A stretch of 23,607 bases of DNA, taken from NCBI GenBank assembly GCA_042091035.1, contig JBELIG010000024.1, positions 1-23,607 on the forward strand. The letters are read 5' to 3'. A program made the translations under genes and the position numbers. The notes under the pieces were generated by a model. That model was not told the DNA's origin, did not search any database, and was given only the letters and a program-made list of their open reading frames with translations. Below, piece by piece: positions 23,541-23,607 of this stretch. This DNA comes from AM-2324 sp042091035. Lineage in GTDB: Bacteria > Bacteroidota > Bacteroidia > Chitinophagales > Saprospiraceae. Within the stretch, counting starts at the first letter, position 1. Each line of letters begins with the position of its first letter.

Positions 23541-23562
23541 AAAAAAGAGCTAGCAAGCCCTT
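23541..23562 (-). terminator. Probable terminator of a minus-strand gene beyond the window
   Basis: On the minus strand AAGGGCT (23562-23556) pairs with AGCTCTT (23551-23545), one pair being G-U, around TGCT, and U residues follow to 23541. It would end a transcript coming from the right of the window, just before the aminotransferase operon. The stem is short. The remaining bases to 23607 show nothing I recognise. Confidence 0.45.
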
Positions 23563-23607
23563 GTTTTTTTAATGGTATGAATATAAAGAAATCTAAAACA
23601 AAAAAAC

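Noticed and set aside
1..23607. CRISPR, tRNA/rRNA, insertion sequence, prophage or toxin-antitoxin content
   Set aside because: Intergenic regions are short, with no direct-repeat arrays, no tRNA-like cloverleaf and no transposase, integrase or toxin-like frames that I could recognise.

Overview
The window looks like chromosomal DNA of a low-GC member of the Bacteroidota. Two proteins end in type IX secretion (T9SS, Por) type A sorting domains. There are many short-lipobox lipoproteins, A-rich leaders in place of strong Shine-Dalgarno sites, and several TAnnTTTG-type -7 promoter elements. The YebC protein begins MGRAFEYR, as Bacteroidota YebC proteins do. I cannot name a genus. No tRNA, rRNA, CRISPR array, transposase or phage gene was seen. 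No gap between genes exceeds 250 bases; the largest is 13465-13712.

Layout, left to right. (1) 1-257 is the C-terminal tail of a secreted protein (+). It converges, across a shared bidirectional terminator, on a large secreted PNGase F-like glycoamidase (292-2601, -) whose start codon sits in a long hairpin. (2) 2689-6585 (-) holds an APC permease and a tight four-gene run: cutC-like, VOC/COG3565, M90 (MtfA-like) metallopeptidase and MarC-family membrane protein. (3) yebC (6740, +) is cut by a 100-N assembly gap (7204-7303). It converges on a beta-barrel protein, followed by a Tat/lipobox PhoX-like phosphatase (both -). (4) 9764-10780 (+) encodes an FKBP prolyl isomerase lipoprotein and an unrecognised lipoprotein, converging on a thioredoxin-fold lipoprotein; then come a DEAD-box helicase and a SAM methyltransferase (-). 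(5) 13713-16555 (+) has two paralogous diheme cytochrome c peroxidase-like lipoproteins. sdaA follows (-), then a ChaN-family protein and a cytochrome c'-like lipoprotein (+). (6) 19435-23519 (-) is a packed five-gene operon: class V aminotransferase-fold enzyme, membrane-anchored alpha/beta hydrolase, modA, modB and a short modC.

How the genes work together. Most products are exported: T9SS cargo, lipoproteins, c-type cytochromes and Tat substrates. The plus-strand genes at 13.7-19.4 kb are mostly haem proteins of the periplasm or outer membrane. The molybdate operon presumably feeds molybdoenzymes encoded elsewhere, with two enzymes of unknown role at its head. I found no clear new defence or mobile system. 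The items most worth a second look are the start-codon hairpin at 2597-2653, the unusual molybdate operon, the PNGase-like architecture, and the paired peroxidases with their conserved C-terminal cysteines and nearby palindrome.
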